A stretch of DNA of 64,000 bases, from contig CAVVRY010000007.1 in the NCBI GenBank assembly GCA_963750735.1, positions 124,001 to 188,000 on the forward strand, in the 5' to 3' direction. Numbering within the stretch: the stretch's first letter is position 1; each line of letters starts with the position of its first letter. The position numbers and the translations under genes are program-made. The notes beneath the pieces were generated by a model, which was not told the DNA's origin, did no database searches, and saw nothing but the letters and a program-made list of their open reading frames with translations. The DNA is from JANTGF01 sp963750735. Its GTDB lineage: Bacteria; Bacteroidota; Bacteroidia; Bacteroidales; VadinHA17. Below are positions 8,307 through 17,375 of this stretch, in pieces.

Positions 8307-9107
8307 ATGAATGAATCACCAAAATATGCTATTGTAACAGGGGCCTCCTCAGGAATTGGATGGTGTATATCTAAAGAGTTGGCAAATAGAGGTTATTCAG
8401 TAGTTGCTGTTAGTAACCAGGCAGTACTCCTTAATAAGCTAAAATTAGAACTCGAAAACAGCTATCCAATTAATGTCCAGATAATTGACTGTGATCTAAC
8501 TGAATATGATGCAGCCCAAAGGATTTTTGACATTTGCCAGAAAAAAAATCTTATGGTTGAGGTACTAGTAAATAATGCTGGCATTTTGGTTTATGGGGAT
8601 GTAGTAAGTATTGATACAAAAAAAACTAAAAACATTCTTCAACTCCATATGAACACACCTGTAATGCTTTGCAGATTATTTTGCGAAGTTATGGTGAAAA
8701 ATCGGAAAGGCTATATACTAAATGTTTCCTCTATTTCCTCAGTGATGCCTTACCCTCTTATTTCTCTGTATGGTCCGACCAAGACTTTTCTTCGACAATT
8801 CACTCGTGCTTTGCGGACCGAGATGAAAGGAACCGGTGTAAGTGTATCATGTCTCCTGCCAGGTGCCACAGCCACAGCTATGTATGATACAAAAAAAATT
8901 AACATCCCATTGGCGTTGAAGTTTGGGATAATGAAAAAACCAGAATTTGTTGCAAAAGCAGGAGTTGCCACTTTGTTTAAAAATAAGGCAGAAGTCATTC
9001 CTGGCGTGTTTAATAAAATTACAATGCTATTTATTCCTTTATTTCCCGATTTTATCATTGGTTTCATTTATAGAAAAAAGAAAAATGCAATTGGCAACAT
9101 TTTCTAA
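8307..9107 (+). CDS. Short-chain dehydrogenase/reductase (SDR)
   Basis: This is a 266-residue classical SDR. The NAD(P)-binding motif TGASSGIG is at 11-18, NNAG at 89-92, the catalytic Ser in NVSSISS (about 142-144) and YGPTK with Tyr155 and Lys159. The length and the DltE/YqjQ-like layout suggest an NADPH-dependent reductase of a keto substrate. The C-terminus (IPLFPDFIIGFIYRKKK) is hydrophobic and may associate with the membrane, as in lipid-acting SDRs. The next gene, a PLP decarboxylase, starts 51 bp later, so co-expression is likely. The substrate is not identifiable. Confidence 0.88.
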   Translation: MNESPKYAIVTGASSGIGWCISKELANRGYSVVAVSNQAVLLNKLKLELENSYPINVQIIDCDLTEYDAAQRIFDICQKKNLMVEVLVNNAGILVYGDVVSIDTKKTKNILQLHMNTPVMLCRLFCEVMVKNRKGYILNVSSISSVMPYPLISLYGPTKTFLRQFTRALRTEMKGTGVSVSCLLPGATATAMYDTKKINIPLALKFGIMKKPEFVAKAGVATLFKNKAEVIPGVFNKITMLFIPLFPDFIIGFIYRKKKNAIGNIF

Positions 9108-9158
9108 ATACAATAGAGCTTACTTTTCCTATAAATTCATATTTAAAATACAAATAGT

Positions 9159-10439
9159 TTGAAAAACAGGATTTCAGAAAAAGACATCAGCAAAACTTTC
9201 CAAAAGGCAATTAAATCAGAAGGATTAGTAAACAGGAATGATTCAGCAATAATTTTTTATGATTTAGACTTTTTAAGTGAAAGAGTTAATTTCCTTAAAC
9301 AATTATTTCCAGAAGACACCTTGCATGCAATTGCTGTAAAAGCCAATCCATTAATCAGAATATTAGAGGAATTTAAAAAGGCAGATATTGGCCTTGAAAC
9401 AGCAAGCCTACCAGAACTATTTATTGCTCAAAAACTCGGATTTAGTTCAAATAAAATTATATTTAATTCTCCCTCAAAAACACAGGAAGAGATTGAATAT
9501 GCATTAAAATTTGGCGCTCATTTAAATGCGGATTCTTTTGGTGAATTAGACCGAATATCAGAGTTATACGAGGCAACAAAATCAGTTAGTAATATTGGCC
9601 TTCGCATAAATCCACAAGTTGGCGAAGGAAGAATAAAATCAACAAGTGTAGCCGAAAAAATATCGAAATTTGGGATACCAATTGACGATCACAGGCAAGA
9701 AATAATTGAGGCATTTGTAAGATATAAATGGCTCAATGGTATTCACCTGCATATAGGTTCTCAAGGAATATCAATCGAACAATTATTAAAAGGTTTAAAA
9801 AAGGTTTATACATTGGTAAAGGAAATTAACTCTCAACTTATTCATGAAGGAAGGCAGATAGTCTTTTTTGATATGGGTGGTGGTTTTCCTGTATCCTATA
9901 ATATTAATGATTCTACACCAGGTTTAGAAAAATATGTTGAGATGGCCAGAGCCAATCATCCTGAGTTATTCTCAAATAAATACAAGTTAATAACCGAATT
10001 TGGAAGATATATTAATGCAAATACAGCCTGGGCAGTTTCACGAGTAGAATACGTTAAAAATGAACCCAACTATAAAATCTTATCTATTCACCTGGGAGCT
10101 GATTTTTTATTAAGAAAAGCTTATAATCCAACAGATTGGCATCATGAAATCTCCGTTTTAGATAGAAATGGCAAACTCAAAACAGGAAAAGATAAAAAGA
10201 AATATATTATTGCAGGTCCTTTGTGTTTTGCCAGTGACATAATAGCAAAAGACATTGAGCTTCCAGAAGTTGAAGAAGGAGATTTTATAGCAATTCATGA
10301 TGTTGGCGCCTACACCCTGAGTATGTGGTCGCGTTATAATAGCAGACAAATACCAAAAGTTATTGGATATAAAACCAATTCTTTTTGTACACTTAAAGAG
10401 AGAGAGAGCTTGGATGATTTATATAATTTTTGGAAATAA
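9159..10439 (+). CDS. PLP-dependent decarboxylase, diaminopimelate/ornithine decarboxylase (group IV) family
   Basis: This 426-residue fold-type III PLP enzyme has the Schiff-base lysine in AIAVKANP (Lys61), the HIGSQ motif, the glycine-rich phosphate-binding loop DMGGGFP, EFGR, and the C-terminal GPLCFASDIIA and GAYTLSMWSRYNSR segments that close the dimeric active site. The family decarboxylates meso-diaminopimelate, lysine, ornithine, arginine or carboxy-polyamines. The GPLCFASD signature and length fit the DAP-decarboxylase branch, but the divergent context (no lysine-pathway genes nearby) suggests a specialised member, for example in secondary metabolism. Translation starts at TTG 9159; an in-frame stop at 9144-9146 precludes an upstream ATG. 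It follows the SDR gene and may share its transcript. Confidence 0.87.
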   Translation: MKNRISEKDISKTFQKAIKSEGLVNRNDSAIIFYDLDFLSERVNFLKQLFPEDTLHAIAVKANPLIRILEEFKKADIGLETASLPELFIAQKLGFSSNKIIFNSPSKTQEEIEYALKFGAHLNADSFGELDRISELYEATKSVSNIGLRINPQVGEGRIKSTSVAEKISKFGIPIDDHRQEIIEAFVRYKWLNGIHLHIGSQGISIEQLLKGLKKVYTLVKEINSQLIHEGRQIVFFDMGGGFPVSYNINDSTPGLEKYVEMARANHPELFSNKYKLITEFGRYINANTAWAVSRVEYVKNEPNYKILSIHLGADFLLRKAYNPTDWHHEISVLDRNGKLKTGKDKKKYIIAGPLCFASDIIAKDIELPEVEEGDFIAIHDVGAYTLSMWSRYNSRQIPKVIGYKTNSFCTLKERESLDDLYNFWK

Positions 10440-10625
10440 AATATAGGCTGCAGTATGTTTAATGACATTAAGTGTTAAACTGAATATTTTGTACTTTTAT
10501 TCACCAATACTGTTAGCCAGTTATTACTATGCAAGTGCATGATAAGTCTGGAAGAGTAGTCCGAAAGAGCAATTATGACATCCATTAATATACGCAAATT
10601 GAAACATCAAAACTACAGAGGTTAA

Positions 10626-10995
10626 ATGTTAATTATTGCAATATCGTTTATTTTCGCTGCATGTATTTTGTATACTTTAGGAGTATGGTCAGAGAGACTT
10701 ATAAAGACGATTAAAAGTATGGCATGCAGTGGTTTTTTGGCTTGGATTTATCTGTGATACAATCGGGACAGGCGCAATGGGAAAATTAGCCGGCTCCCTT
10801 ATTCAATTCAATTTCCATGGCATGACAGGCCTGATAGCTATTCTTTTAATGCTTTTTCATGCTATCTGGGCGACTATTGTGCTAATTAAAAAAAATGAGA
10901 CTCAGATTTTACAGTTCCACAAATTCAGCATTTTTGTATGGGTTATTTGGTTAATACCGATGGTTACAGGAATGATATTGGGTTCAGATTTTTAA
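10626..10995 (+). pseudogene. HsmA-family (TIGR03987-like) small membrane protein, frameshifted
   Basis: The intact form would be about 122 residues with four membrane helices. The ATG at 10626 begins MLIIAISFIFAACILYTLGV in one frame. From about 10720 the homology continues one frame later with WHAVVFWLGFICDTIGTG, through NFHGMTGLIAILLMLFHAIW, to the end at 10995. The shift lies in TTAAAAGTATGG (about 10711-10722) and equals one extra base. The N-terminal frame reaches a stop (TGA) a few codons later, and a downstream ATG-like start would give only 88 residues without the first helix. A single-base error in an A run would also explain it. The function of the family is unknown to me. An aminotransferase gene follows 21 bp downstream. 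Confidence 0.75.
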
Positions 10996-11016
10996 AATTC
11001 TATTTAAATAAATATT

Positions 11017-12198
11017 ATGAAAGCACGTAAATTACTAATGATTCCCGGGCCTATTGAATTTGAGCCTGAAGTAATGCAGTCAATGGCCATACCCACACCC
11101 AGCCATGTTGATCCTGTTTTTATTGAAACTTTTGGTCATGCTCTTGAGCTTATGAGGGAGGTATGGCTCTGCCCATCAGGTCAGCCATTTATTATAGCAG
11201 GTAGTGGAACCTTGGCAATGGATATTGCGGGATCAAATTTGATCGAGGACGGTGATAATGCGCTTGTGGTTTCAACTGGCTATTTTGGTGAAAGATATGC
11301 AGAATTACTAAAACGATATGGTGCAAATGTTGATATGCTTCAGGCCCCCATAGGTGATATTGTACCCCTAGATCAAGTGGAGGATCAACTTAAGATGAAA
11401 AAATATAAGCTGATGACATTTACCCATGTGGATACATCCACAGCTGTTCTTAATGATGCAAAATCGTTTGGGAAATTAGGCCGGAAATACAATGTTTTAA
11501 CAATACTTGATGGTGTATGTTCAGTAGCCGGAGAAGAAATCCGACAAGAAGAATGGGGTATAGACATGGTCTTAACAGCTTCTCAAAAAGCTATAGGTGT
11601 ACCTCCAGGGTTAGCATTGTTGGTAGCTTCACCAAAAGCTATGGAAGCATATCAAAACAGAAAGACACCTGTAGGAAATTATTATTGTGATTGGGCAAAT
11701 TGGTTGCCCATTATGAGGGCTTATGAAAGCAGAAATCCTTCGTACTTTGGAACACCTGCAGTAAATCTGATTATTGCATTAGAAACAAGTCTTAAAATAA
11801 TTCTTAAAGAAGGAATTGAAAATAGATTTAATCGGCATAAAAATGCCGGTAAAGCATTCAGAATTGCTATGAAAAATCTGGGGTTAAGTATGATTCCTGT
11901 AAGTGAAGAAGTTTCGGCAAATACTTTGTCAGCACCATATTATCCTGAAGGAGTGAATGCTGGAGAATTATTAGGAGGCATTTCAAAAGCAGGGATTATT
12001 GTAGCAGGAGGTTTACTCCCGGAAATAAAAGGAAATTACTTTAGAGTAGGTCATATGGGATCCGTGAATCGTGCTGATTTATTGGCTACGGTTGGTGCTA
12101 TAGAATCCGGACTTAAAAATTGTAATTATAGCTTTGAAACTGGCTCAGGGCTAAAAGCATGTCAGGAATTTCTAAATGAAAATGATTTTCATTATTAG
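11017..12198 (+). CDS. Class V PLP aminotransferase (alanine-glyoxylate / serine-pyruvate type)
   Basis: This is a 393-residue fold-type I PLP enzyme. N-terminal MIPGPIEF matches the (P)GP motif of the class V group, AGSGTLAMD (61-69) forms the phosphate cup, Asp165 (ILDGVCS) contacts the pyridine nitrogen, and TASQKAIGVPPGL carries the Schiff-base Lys191. The length fits alanine-glyoxylate aminotransferase, serine-pyruvate transaminase and 2-aminoethylphosphonate-related enzymes. The sequence does not separate these. It converts an amino donor such as alanine or serine to its keto acid in the cytoplasm. It runs convergent with the dienelactone hydrolase gene, 30 bp away, and follows the broken HsmA-like gene closely. 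Confidence 0.9.
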   Translation: MKARKLLMIPGPIEFEPEVMQSMAIPTPSHVDPVFIETFGHALELMREVWLCPSGQPFIIAGSGTLAMDIAGSNLIEDGDNALVVSTGYFGERYAELLKRYGANVDMLQAPIGDIVPLDQVEDQLKMKKYKLMTFTHVDTSTAVLNDAKSFGKLGRKYNVLTILDGVCSVAGEEIRQEEWGIDMVLTASQKAIGVPPGLALLVASPKAMEAYQNRKTPVGNYYCDWANWLPIMRAYESRNPSYFGTPAVNLIIALETSLKIILKEGIENRFNRHKNAGKAFRIAMKNLGLSMIPVSEEVSANTLSAPYYPEGVNAGELLGGISKAGIIVAGGLLPEIKGNYFRVGHMGSVNRADLLATVGAIESGLKNCNYSFETGSGLKACQEFLNENDFHY

Positions 12199-12228
12199 AA
12201 GTAAAACATATAAAACAGAAAAATCTGA

Positions 12229-13116
12229 CTAACGCAGCTTTTCCTTGAAAAAGTCGATGGTACGCTTCCAGGCAAGTTCTGCCGCCTCCTTATCAAATCT
12301 TGGAGTTGTATTGTTGTGGAAGCCATGATTTACACCCGGGTACATATATGCAGTATATTCCTTACCATTTTCCTTCAGCGCAGCTTCGTAGGCTGGCCAT
12401 CCCTCATTGACTCTTTTATCCAGTTCAGCATATTGCAGTACCAGAGGTGCGTTAATTTTTGGAACGTCTTCAGCAGTTGGCTGACCACCATAAAAAGGTA
12501 CAGCGGCAGATAGATCCGGTATACGAACGGCCATCATATTTGAAATCCAGCCACCAAAGCAAAATCCAACAACTCCCACCTTTCCAGTGCACTCAGGCTG
12601 CACTTTAAGATATTCGTAGGCTGCAATAAAATCTTCAAGCATCTCATTTCTGTCACGCTCTCGTTGCAATTGTCTCCCCTCATCATCATTTCCAGGATAA
12701 CCTCCAAGTGGCGTTAAGGCATCAGGAGCCAGGGTAATAAAACCGGCTAAAGCAGCTATACGGGCAGTGTCTTCAATATACGGATTAAGTCCTCGATTTT
12801 CATGTACAACTATAATTCCGGGTAATTTACCCTTTGAGTTAGCTGGCCTTGATAGCAAGCCCTTCATTGTGCCGGCACCTTTAGGTGAATTGTATTCAAT
12901 AAATTCCGATTTCAGCCGGTAATCATCTGGTTTGATCTGCTGCGCTGAGACATAATCGGGAGAAAGGTAATCCAAAATCGCTGCAGCAGTAAGTCCCCCA
13001 ACAGCATATTTTGCAGCTTTTTCAAGAAACTGACGACGATTTATTCCGCTATGTACATAGCTGTCAAAAAGATCAAATACTTCTTGTTTTAGATCCTTGT
13101 TTTTTATTTTTTTCAT
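12229..13116 (-). CDS. Dienelactone hydrolase family protein with Tat signal
   Basis: This 295-residue alpha/beta hydrolase has a pre-sequence. GINRRQFLEKAAKYAVGG (residues 25-41) is a twin-arginine signal, set after an unusually long N-region of about 25 residues, so the enzyme is exported folded. The catalytic Cys186 sits in GFCFGG, Asp233 in ELDKRV and His264 in GVNHGFHN: the Cys-Asp-His triad of dienelactone hydrolase. Characterised family members hydrolyse cyclic lactones such as 4-carboxymethylenebut-2-en-4-olide, but extracytoplasmic members probably act on other esters. No catechol-pathway genes are near. It is alone on its strand here, with an AT-rich upstream region. Confidence 0.9.
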   Translation of the reverse strand: MKKIKNKDLKQEVFDLFDSYVHSGINRRQFLEKAAKYAVGGLTAAAILDYLSPDYVSAQQIKPDDYRLKSEFIEYNSPKGAGTMKGLLSRPANSKGKLPGIIVVHENRGLNPYIEDTARIAALAGFITLAPDALTPLGGYPGNDDEGRQLQRERDRNEMLEDFIAAYEYLKVQPECTGKVGVVGFCFGGWISNMMAVRIPDLSAAVPFYGGQPTAEDVPKINAPLVLQYAELDKRVNEGWPAYEAALKENGKEYTAYMYPGVNHGFHNNTTPRFDKEAAELAWKRTIDFFKEKLR

Positions 13117-13442
13117 GATTGTACTCCTTTTATTAAAAATGAATTAATATTTCAATATCAAGACCTGGAGACAGCCCAATATTTTGATTTAATGACAGTT
13201 AGAAGATGATTTTCAAAAATAATTTAACAAAATAGCTTATGTAATTAAAACAAAATAAATGACAAAAACAAAAAGTATTATACGAAAAAATAAAAGTAGA
13301 CATGCAACTGCTTTGTTTTGGAAAAAATCAAGAATACAGAGATTTTAATACTATTATCCAATATAGTTTTCATTTACCTGAAAAAGACATCTACATTTTT
13401 AGTATTTTCAAATTCATTATTGAAGCATGAAATCTTTCGAAA
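13117..13442. other. AT-rich intergenic region
   Basis: No gene is seen in these 326 bp. On the minus strand, TATTTTTG (13214-13221) fits the Bacteroidota -7 element TAnnTTTG and could serve the dienelactone hydrolase gene with a leader of about 90 bases, but no matching -33 TTTG lies at the right distance. The rest is low-complexity A/T. Confidence 0.45.
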
Positions 13443-13800
13443 ATGGGAATCAAACAGATGACTTCGGAGGCTTGGGGAGATGTTTCCAGAATATATTCTG
13501 GACTTTTCTGAGAGATGTATTTACAATGGTGTATGTGTGGTTAGTATTTATGTTGATGAGAATTTCGCAGGCAAAGGAATAGGGCATCAATAAATGAAAA
13601 AACTCACTCGGAAAGCAGAATGTTCAAACATATGGACTTTACAAACCGGGATTTTTCCTGAAAATTTAGCCAGCATAAGGTTACACAATAAAAATGGATT
13701 TAGAATTGTTGGTACCCGGGAAAGAATAGGTAAAATGAATAATATGTGGAGGGATGTTGTTTTAATGGAACGCCGAAGCAATAAGGTAGGAATTAGCTGA
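13443..13800 (+). pseudogene. GNAT acetyltransferase remnant (phosphinothricin-acetyltransferase-like)
   Basis: Three pieces of one GNAT protein are visible. MGIKQMTSEAWGDVSRIYSG (from ATG 13443) is the N-terminus and ends at a stop. After a deletion of roughly 50 residues and a frame change, RCIYNGVCVVSIYVDENFAG continues into KGIGHQ, the acetyl-CoA-binding motif A (Q/RxxGxG/A), and is cut by TAA at 13591-13593. The same frame then resumes as MKKLTRKAECSNIWTLQTGI to the end at 13800, with GFRIVGTRERIGKMNNMWRD, the C-terminal signature of the phosphinothricin/methionine-sulfoximine N-acetyltransferase group. A 68-residue tail is still open, but without the full CoA site it is unlikely to be functional. 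The gene appears decayed, not mis-sequenced. Confidence 0.8.
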
Positions 13801-13842
13801 TATCATGAACATTAGTATCTGGTTAGCAATAATATAAACGAG

Positions 13843-14277
13843 ATGGAAAAAAACGTAGCTATAACAGGATCCACAATAACTATTTTTCGAATAATATTCT
13901 ATTGTTGTTCATTCTATTTTTTGCTAATGGGCTTAAGTCTTATTTTTATCCCGGAACTTTTAGTTCAATCGACATCCGGTGGAAATGTAAGCCCTACAAT
14001 AATTGGTATTCTTCGTGGGGCCGGAGGATCAGTATTGCCTTACAGTTTACTCTACATTTTAATAGTCAGGAATCCAATATCCCGATTATGGGCAATGTGG
14101 GTAATCGCCACCGCAAATATTATAGCAATTTTTCTTGATTTTGGTTCCGTCTTCCTGGATGAATATAAGCTAAGTTATGCCATGCTTGATGTCCCTGTGG
14201 AAGTTTTAAGTTTGATTGGAATATTGATCATCTGGATTAAAATCCGATCTATTAAAAAAGTGATTAGCCCTATTTAA
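13843..14277 (+). CDS. Small four-helix membrane protein, hypothetical
   Basis: This 144-residue protein has four hydrophobic segments (about 17-38, 57-75, 86-104, 115-136) and a basic C-terminus (KIRSIKKV), predicted as an inner-membrane protein with both ends inside. It resembles small DUF-type integral membrane proteins of about 130 residues, but I cannot name the family. The next gene, a GH43-like lipoprotein, begins 4 bp downstream, so translation is probably coupled. Its place between a dead acetyltransferase and glycan-type lipoproteins gives no function. Confidence 0.7.
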   Translation: MEKNVAITGSTITIFRIIFYCCSFYFLLMGLSLIFIPELLVQSTSGGNVSPTIIGILRGAGGSVLPYSLLYILIVRNPISRLWAMWVIATANIIAIFLDFGSVFLDEYKLSYAMLDVPVEVLSLIGILIIWIKIRSIKKVISPI

Positions 14278-14281
14278 TTTC

Positions 14282-15352
14282 ATGACAATGAGATCAATTA
14301 TTATCCTGGGAAGTCTAATTTTTTTCTTATCAGCCATTGGTTGTAACTCAAAAATAGAAAAGAATAACCTGTTAATTTCAGAAACTTTTGCTGACCATTG
14401 GGAATTTGTGGGCATAGCTGTTGAAGAACCTGGATTTACGATTTGGGGCACCTCCCCTATAATGGATAAAGATGGCAAAGTGCATCTTTTTGTAGCACGT
14501 TGGCCATGCGAATTAAAAGTTGATCCGGGATGGCGTTCACACAGCGAAATAGCCCACTATGTGGGAGATGGTCCAATGGGCCCTTTCAGGTTTTCCGATA
14601 TTGCTGTTACCGGAACAGGATTGGAGACCTGGGATAAATATGGTGCGCATAATCCTTCCATTCATAAGGTTGGTAATAAGTTTGTACTGATTTATATAGC
14701 AAATAATGATCCCAACCAGCCTCCACACCCCGCTAATCAAAGAATTGGAATGGTAATTTCCGATTCTCCTAATGGTCCATGGAAAAAAGTTAAAAAACAT
14801 GGAATGGTATTAGCACCACCTGAAAATCAAAAATATTGGAATTATAATTCAGGAAATGGAGTTAATAATCCTGCTTTACTGCAGCATCCCAACGGAGGTT
14901 TCTTCTTATATTTCAAGTCAGATAAATCAAAAATGGGTTTGGCTGTTGCTGAAAACATTGAGGGCCCTTATGTACAAATGCCATTCCCGGTAACGGCAAA
15001 TAACAAATCTATTGAGGATGGCTATGCCTATTTGTACAAGGGGAAGATAGCATTATTAACCACTGATAATCATGGCATTATAGAAGAAGGCGGAGGCATT
15101 TTATGGACCAGCGAGGATGGAATACACTTCAATACAATGGAACAGGGTTTTAAACATATAAATGAATATGTAGATATAAACCTGTCGGAAGCAGCAGTTC
15201 ATTATGGACCGGGCAAAGGGAAATACGCCAAATTTGAAAGGCCTCAACTGCTCATTATTGATGAGGAGCCAGCATATATGTATGCGCCCTCTGGCACCAA
15301 TATTTATGGGGGAGATTGTACGATAAGTTATGTTCTAAAATTTGTAAAATGA
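14282..15352 (+). CDS. GH43-like five-bladed beta-propeller lipoprotein
   Basis: This 356-residue protein has a lipobox, LSAIGC. The body shows the GH43/GH62/GH32-type beta-propeller pattern: an early ISDTP-like segment TIWGTSPIMDKDGKVHLFV with an Asp, KYGAHNPSIHKVGNKFVLIY as the second blade, a series of GPW and GPY blade ends, and late SEDGIHFN. Such proteins hydrolyse arabinofuranosides, xylosides or related glycans at the outer surface. The usual catalytic Asp/Asp/Glu triad cannot be assigned with certainty. It overlaps the next lipoprotein gene by 4 bp (ATGA at 15349-15352) and forms an apparent operon with it. Confidence 0.78.
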   Translation: MTMRSIIILGSLIFFLSAIGCNSKIEKNNLLISETFADHWEFVGIAVEEPGFTIWGTSPIMDKDGKVHLFVARWPCELKVDPGWRSHSEIAHYVGDGPMGPFRFSDIAVTGTGLETWDKYGAHNPSIHKVGNKFVLIYIANNDPNQPPHPANQRIGMVISDSPNGPWKKVKKHGMVLAPPENQKYWNYNSGNGVNNPALLQHPNGGFFLYFKSDKSKMGLAVAENIEGPYVQMPFPVTANNKSIEDGYAYLYKGKIALLTTDNHGIIEEGGGILWTSEDGIHFNTMEQGFKHINEYVDINLSEAAVHYGPGKGKYAKFERPQLLIIDEEPAYMYAPSGTNIYGGDCTISYVLKFVK

Positions 15353-16284
15353 ATACCAGATTAAGATTTTTCATTCTAAGTACAGTATATGTATCCATAC
15401 TAATTGGCTGCAAGAACCAGGTGTCTGATCAATCCACACAAGATGACATATTTGTATCACCATTGGGAAAGGAATTGATTGTTCACGAGCCATCCGAAAA
15501 AATGCTTGATCAATATGAAAAAGCAAAAAAAGATTTTGAATCAGATCCCGATAATTTGGACAATTATATCTGGTATGGTCGAAGAACAGCCTATCTGGGA
15601 AAGTATGAGGAGGCTATTGAAATATTCTCGGAAGGAATAGAAAAATTCCAAGCAGATCCACACCTGTATCGCCATCGTGGTCATCGATATATTTCGATAC
15701 GAAAGTTTGATAAGGCCATCAAAGATCTGGAATATGCTGGAAAACTAATCCAGGGTACAGAGAATGAAACTGAACCGGATGGTATGCCAAATGCAATGAA
15801 TATCCCAGTAAGTACACTACATGGGAATATTTGGTACCATTTAGGATTGGCCTACTACCTGGAACATAATTATGAAAAGGCATTCGAAGCCTATATGAAA
15901 TGCCGGGAAACAGGCGATAATTATGATAATATAGTCTCAAGCACTCATTGGCTATACATGATTCAAAGAAGAATGGGAAACATTGATCTGGCAGCTGAAA
16001 TGCTTGATCCCATTCACTTGGGAGATTCAGTTATTGAAAATACAGACTATTATGACTTATGTAAATTCTACAAAGGATTAATTGCTATTGAGTCATTTAA
16101 ATTAACAAAGGAAGATAGCCCCTCATCTGATGCAATAAAATATGGAATAGCCAATTGGTATTTTTACAATGGCGAAAAAGAAAAATCCAGGAAGATGATG
16201 GAAGAATTACTTACCAGCAAATCGTGGAGCTCCTTTGGATACATAGCTGCGGAAAGCGATTTGATTGAGTACTTTAGTAATTGA
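15349..16284 (+). CDS. TPR-repeat lipoprotein
   Basis: I place the start at ATG 15349, inside the stop codon of the preceding gene (ATGA overlap), because it directly precedes a lipoprotein signal, RLRFFILSTVYVSILIGC; an upstream in-frame ATG at 15316 would bury the signal. The 311-residue product holds several tetratricopeptide repeats: WYGRRTAYLGKYEEAIEIFS, then YRHRGHRYISIRKFDKAIKD, and NIWYHLGLAYYLEHNYEKAF. These are protein-protein interaction scaffolds at the periplasmic face of a membrane. Translational coupling suggests it partners with the GH43-like protein, but no catalytic residues are seen. Confidence 0.85.
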   Translation: MNTRLRFFILSTVYVSILIGCKNQVSDQSTQDDIFVSPLGKELIVHEPSEKMLDQYEKAKKDFESDPDNLDNYIWYGRRTAYLGKYEEAIEIFSEGIEKFQADPHLYRHRGHRYISIRKFDKAIKDLEYAGKLIQGTENETEPDGMPNAMNIPVSTLHGNIWYHLGLAYYLEHNYEKAFEAYMKCRETGDNYDNIVSSTHWLYMIQRRMGNIDLAAEMLDPIHLGDSVIENTDYYDLCKFYKGLIAIESFKLTKEDSPSSDAIKYGIANWYFYNGEKEKSRKMMEELLTSKSWSSFGYIAAESDLIEYFSN

Positions 16285-16325
16285 TCTTCTCGTGAAGGAT
16301 TCATAACTAATTATAATCAATATTT

Positions 16326-17307
16326 ATGAAATTAAGACTTCTTTTCACATACATATTTGTTACAATTATAAATTTGGGATGTTATCAGAATTCTGAAAAT
16401 ATCGCTACAAAAGTTTCTTTTGAAAAATATTTAGGAGATTACGTTACGGATGATTATAAAAACAGGGCTGAAGGCTATGACTGGGTGGCTGTTAGTCTGG
16501 ATACAATCAGGTAAAAATCAGTATCAGGTTTTAATTCGTTCACGAAGTGATAAAAAGAAACCTACATGTCAATATAACTCAATAGTTGTTCCTTTAAATG
16601 ATTCAACTTTAAGGGCTGAATTTGAGGGTAAAGGAATATTATTTATTCTTACTGGTAATGAAATTTCTATACGTGCAGAAGACGAAGATGATAAATCAAC
16701 CATGTACTATTTTTGTTCAGGAGGTGCAAGTCTGGAAGGTACATATAGAAAAATTCCAGATCCTTTAGATGAAAGTCAATTATTAGCCTATAATTTCAAA
16801 AAAAGTTTATCCCTGCAGGGTATTACTTTCGATATTAAAGCCACTAATTCAGGATCCACGAATCAACTTGTTATAGAACCTAGCGGGCTTGAAATTGATA
16901 ACCGACCAGTACATCATGCAATTGAGGGTACAGTAACAAATGCTGAAATCGAAGACCTGAATAGCGATGGATCACCTGAGGTACTGGTCTATATCACTTC
17001 TGCCGATAGCGGTAGTTATGGTTCAGTAATTGCTTATTCAGTAAACAACAAGAAATCAATGAGTCAGGTGTACTTTCCCGGTATTGCTGATAATCCTGAA
17101 GCTGGAAAAGGATACATGGGGCACGATGAGTTTGCAGTTGTTGAAACCTGTTTTTGTCAACGCTTCCCTATCTATAAAGAAAATGATACAAATGCCGAGC
17201 CAACAGGTGGAATGCGTCAAATACAATACAAGTTGGTTGATGGAGAGGCATCCAGGATGTTTAAAATTGATAAAATAGTTGAATTTCCGATGAATACAGG
17301 GCATTAA
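16326..17307 (+). pseudogene. Lipoprotein of unknown function, frameshifted
   Basis: ATG 16326 starts a lipoprotein signal (LLFTYIFVTIINLGC) and reads to EGYDWVAVSLDTIR before a stop at 16512-16514. The homologous continuation lies in the next frame, from about 16507, as SGKNQYQVLIRSRSDKKKPT to residue 285 of that frame, ending at 17307. A one-base gain near 16500-16512 accounts for the break. The second part is beta-rich, with two cysteines in the first half (KKPTCQYN, YYFCSGG) and an FG-GAP-like NAEIEDLNSDGSPEVLVYIT segment that may bind calcium. The intact protein would be about 326 residues. Family unknown. It follows the TPR lipoprotein by 41 bp. Confidence 0.7.
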
Positions 17308-17316
17308 CAAAATCGC

Positions 17317-17335
17317 ATAAACCAATCAGGTTTAT
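17317..17335. terminator. Hairpin between convergent genes
   Basis: ATAAACC (17317-17323) and GGTTTAT (17329-17335) are perfect complements around a 5-base loop. It sits 9 bp after the plus-strand gene and about 40 bp before the end of the minus-strand TonB receptor, the expected place for a bidirectional terminator. No uridine run follows on either strand, so the call is tentative. Confidence 0.4.
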
Positions 17336-17375
17336 ACTGACGTTAAATTATAAAAGAGACTGTTCGTTCTATTGT

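Noticed and set aside
12216..12228. Terminator between the aminotransferase and dienelactone hydrolase genes
   Set aside because: CAGA/TCTG gives only a 4-bp stem with no T run, too weak to support.
13594..13800. 68-residue ORF as a separate gene
   Set aside because: It is the C-terminal remnant of the GNAT pseudogene: it is in frame with the CoA-loop piece directly upstream, separated only by TAA.
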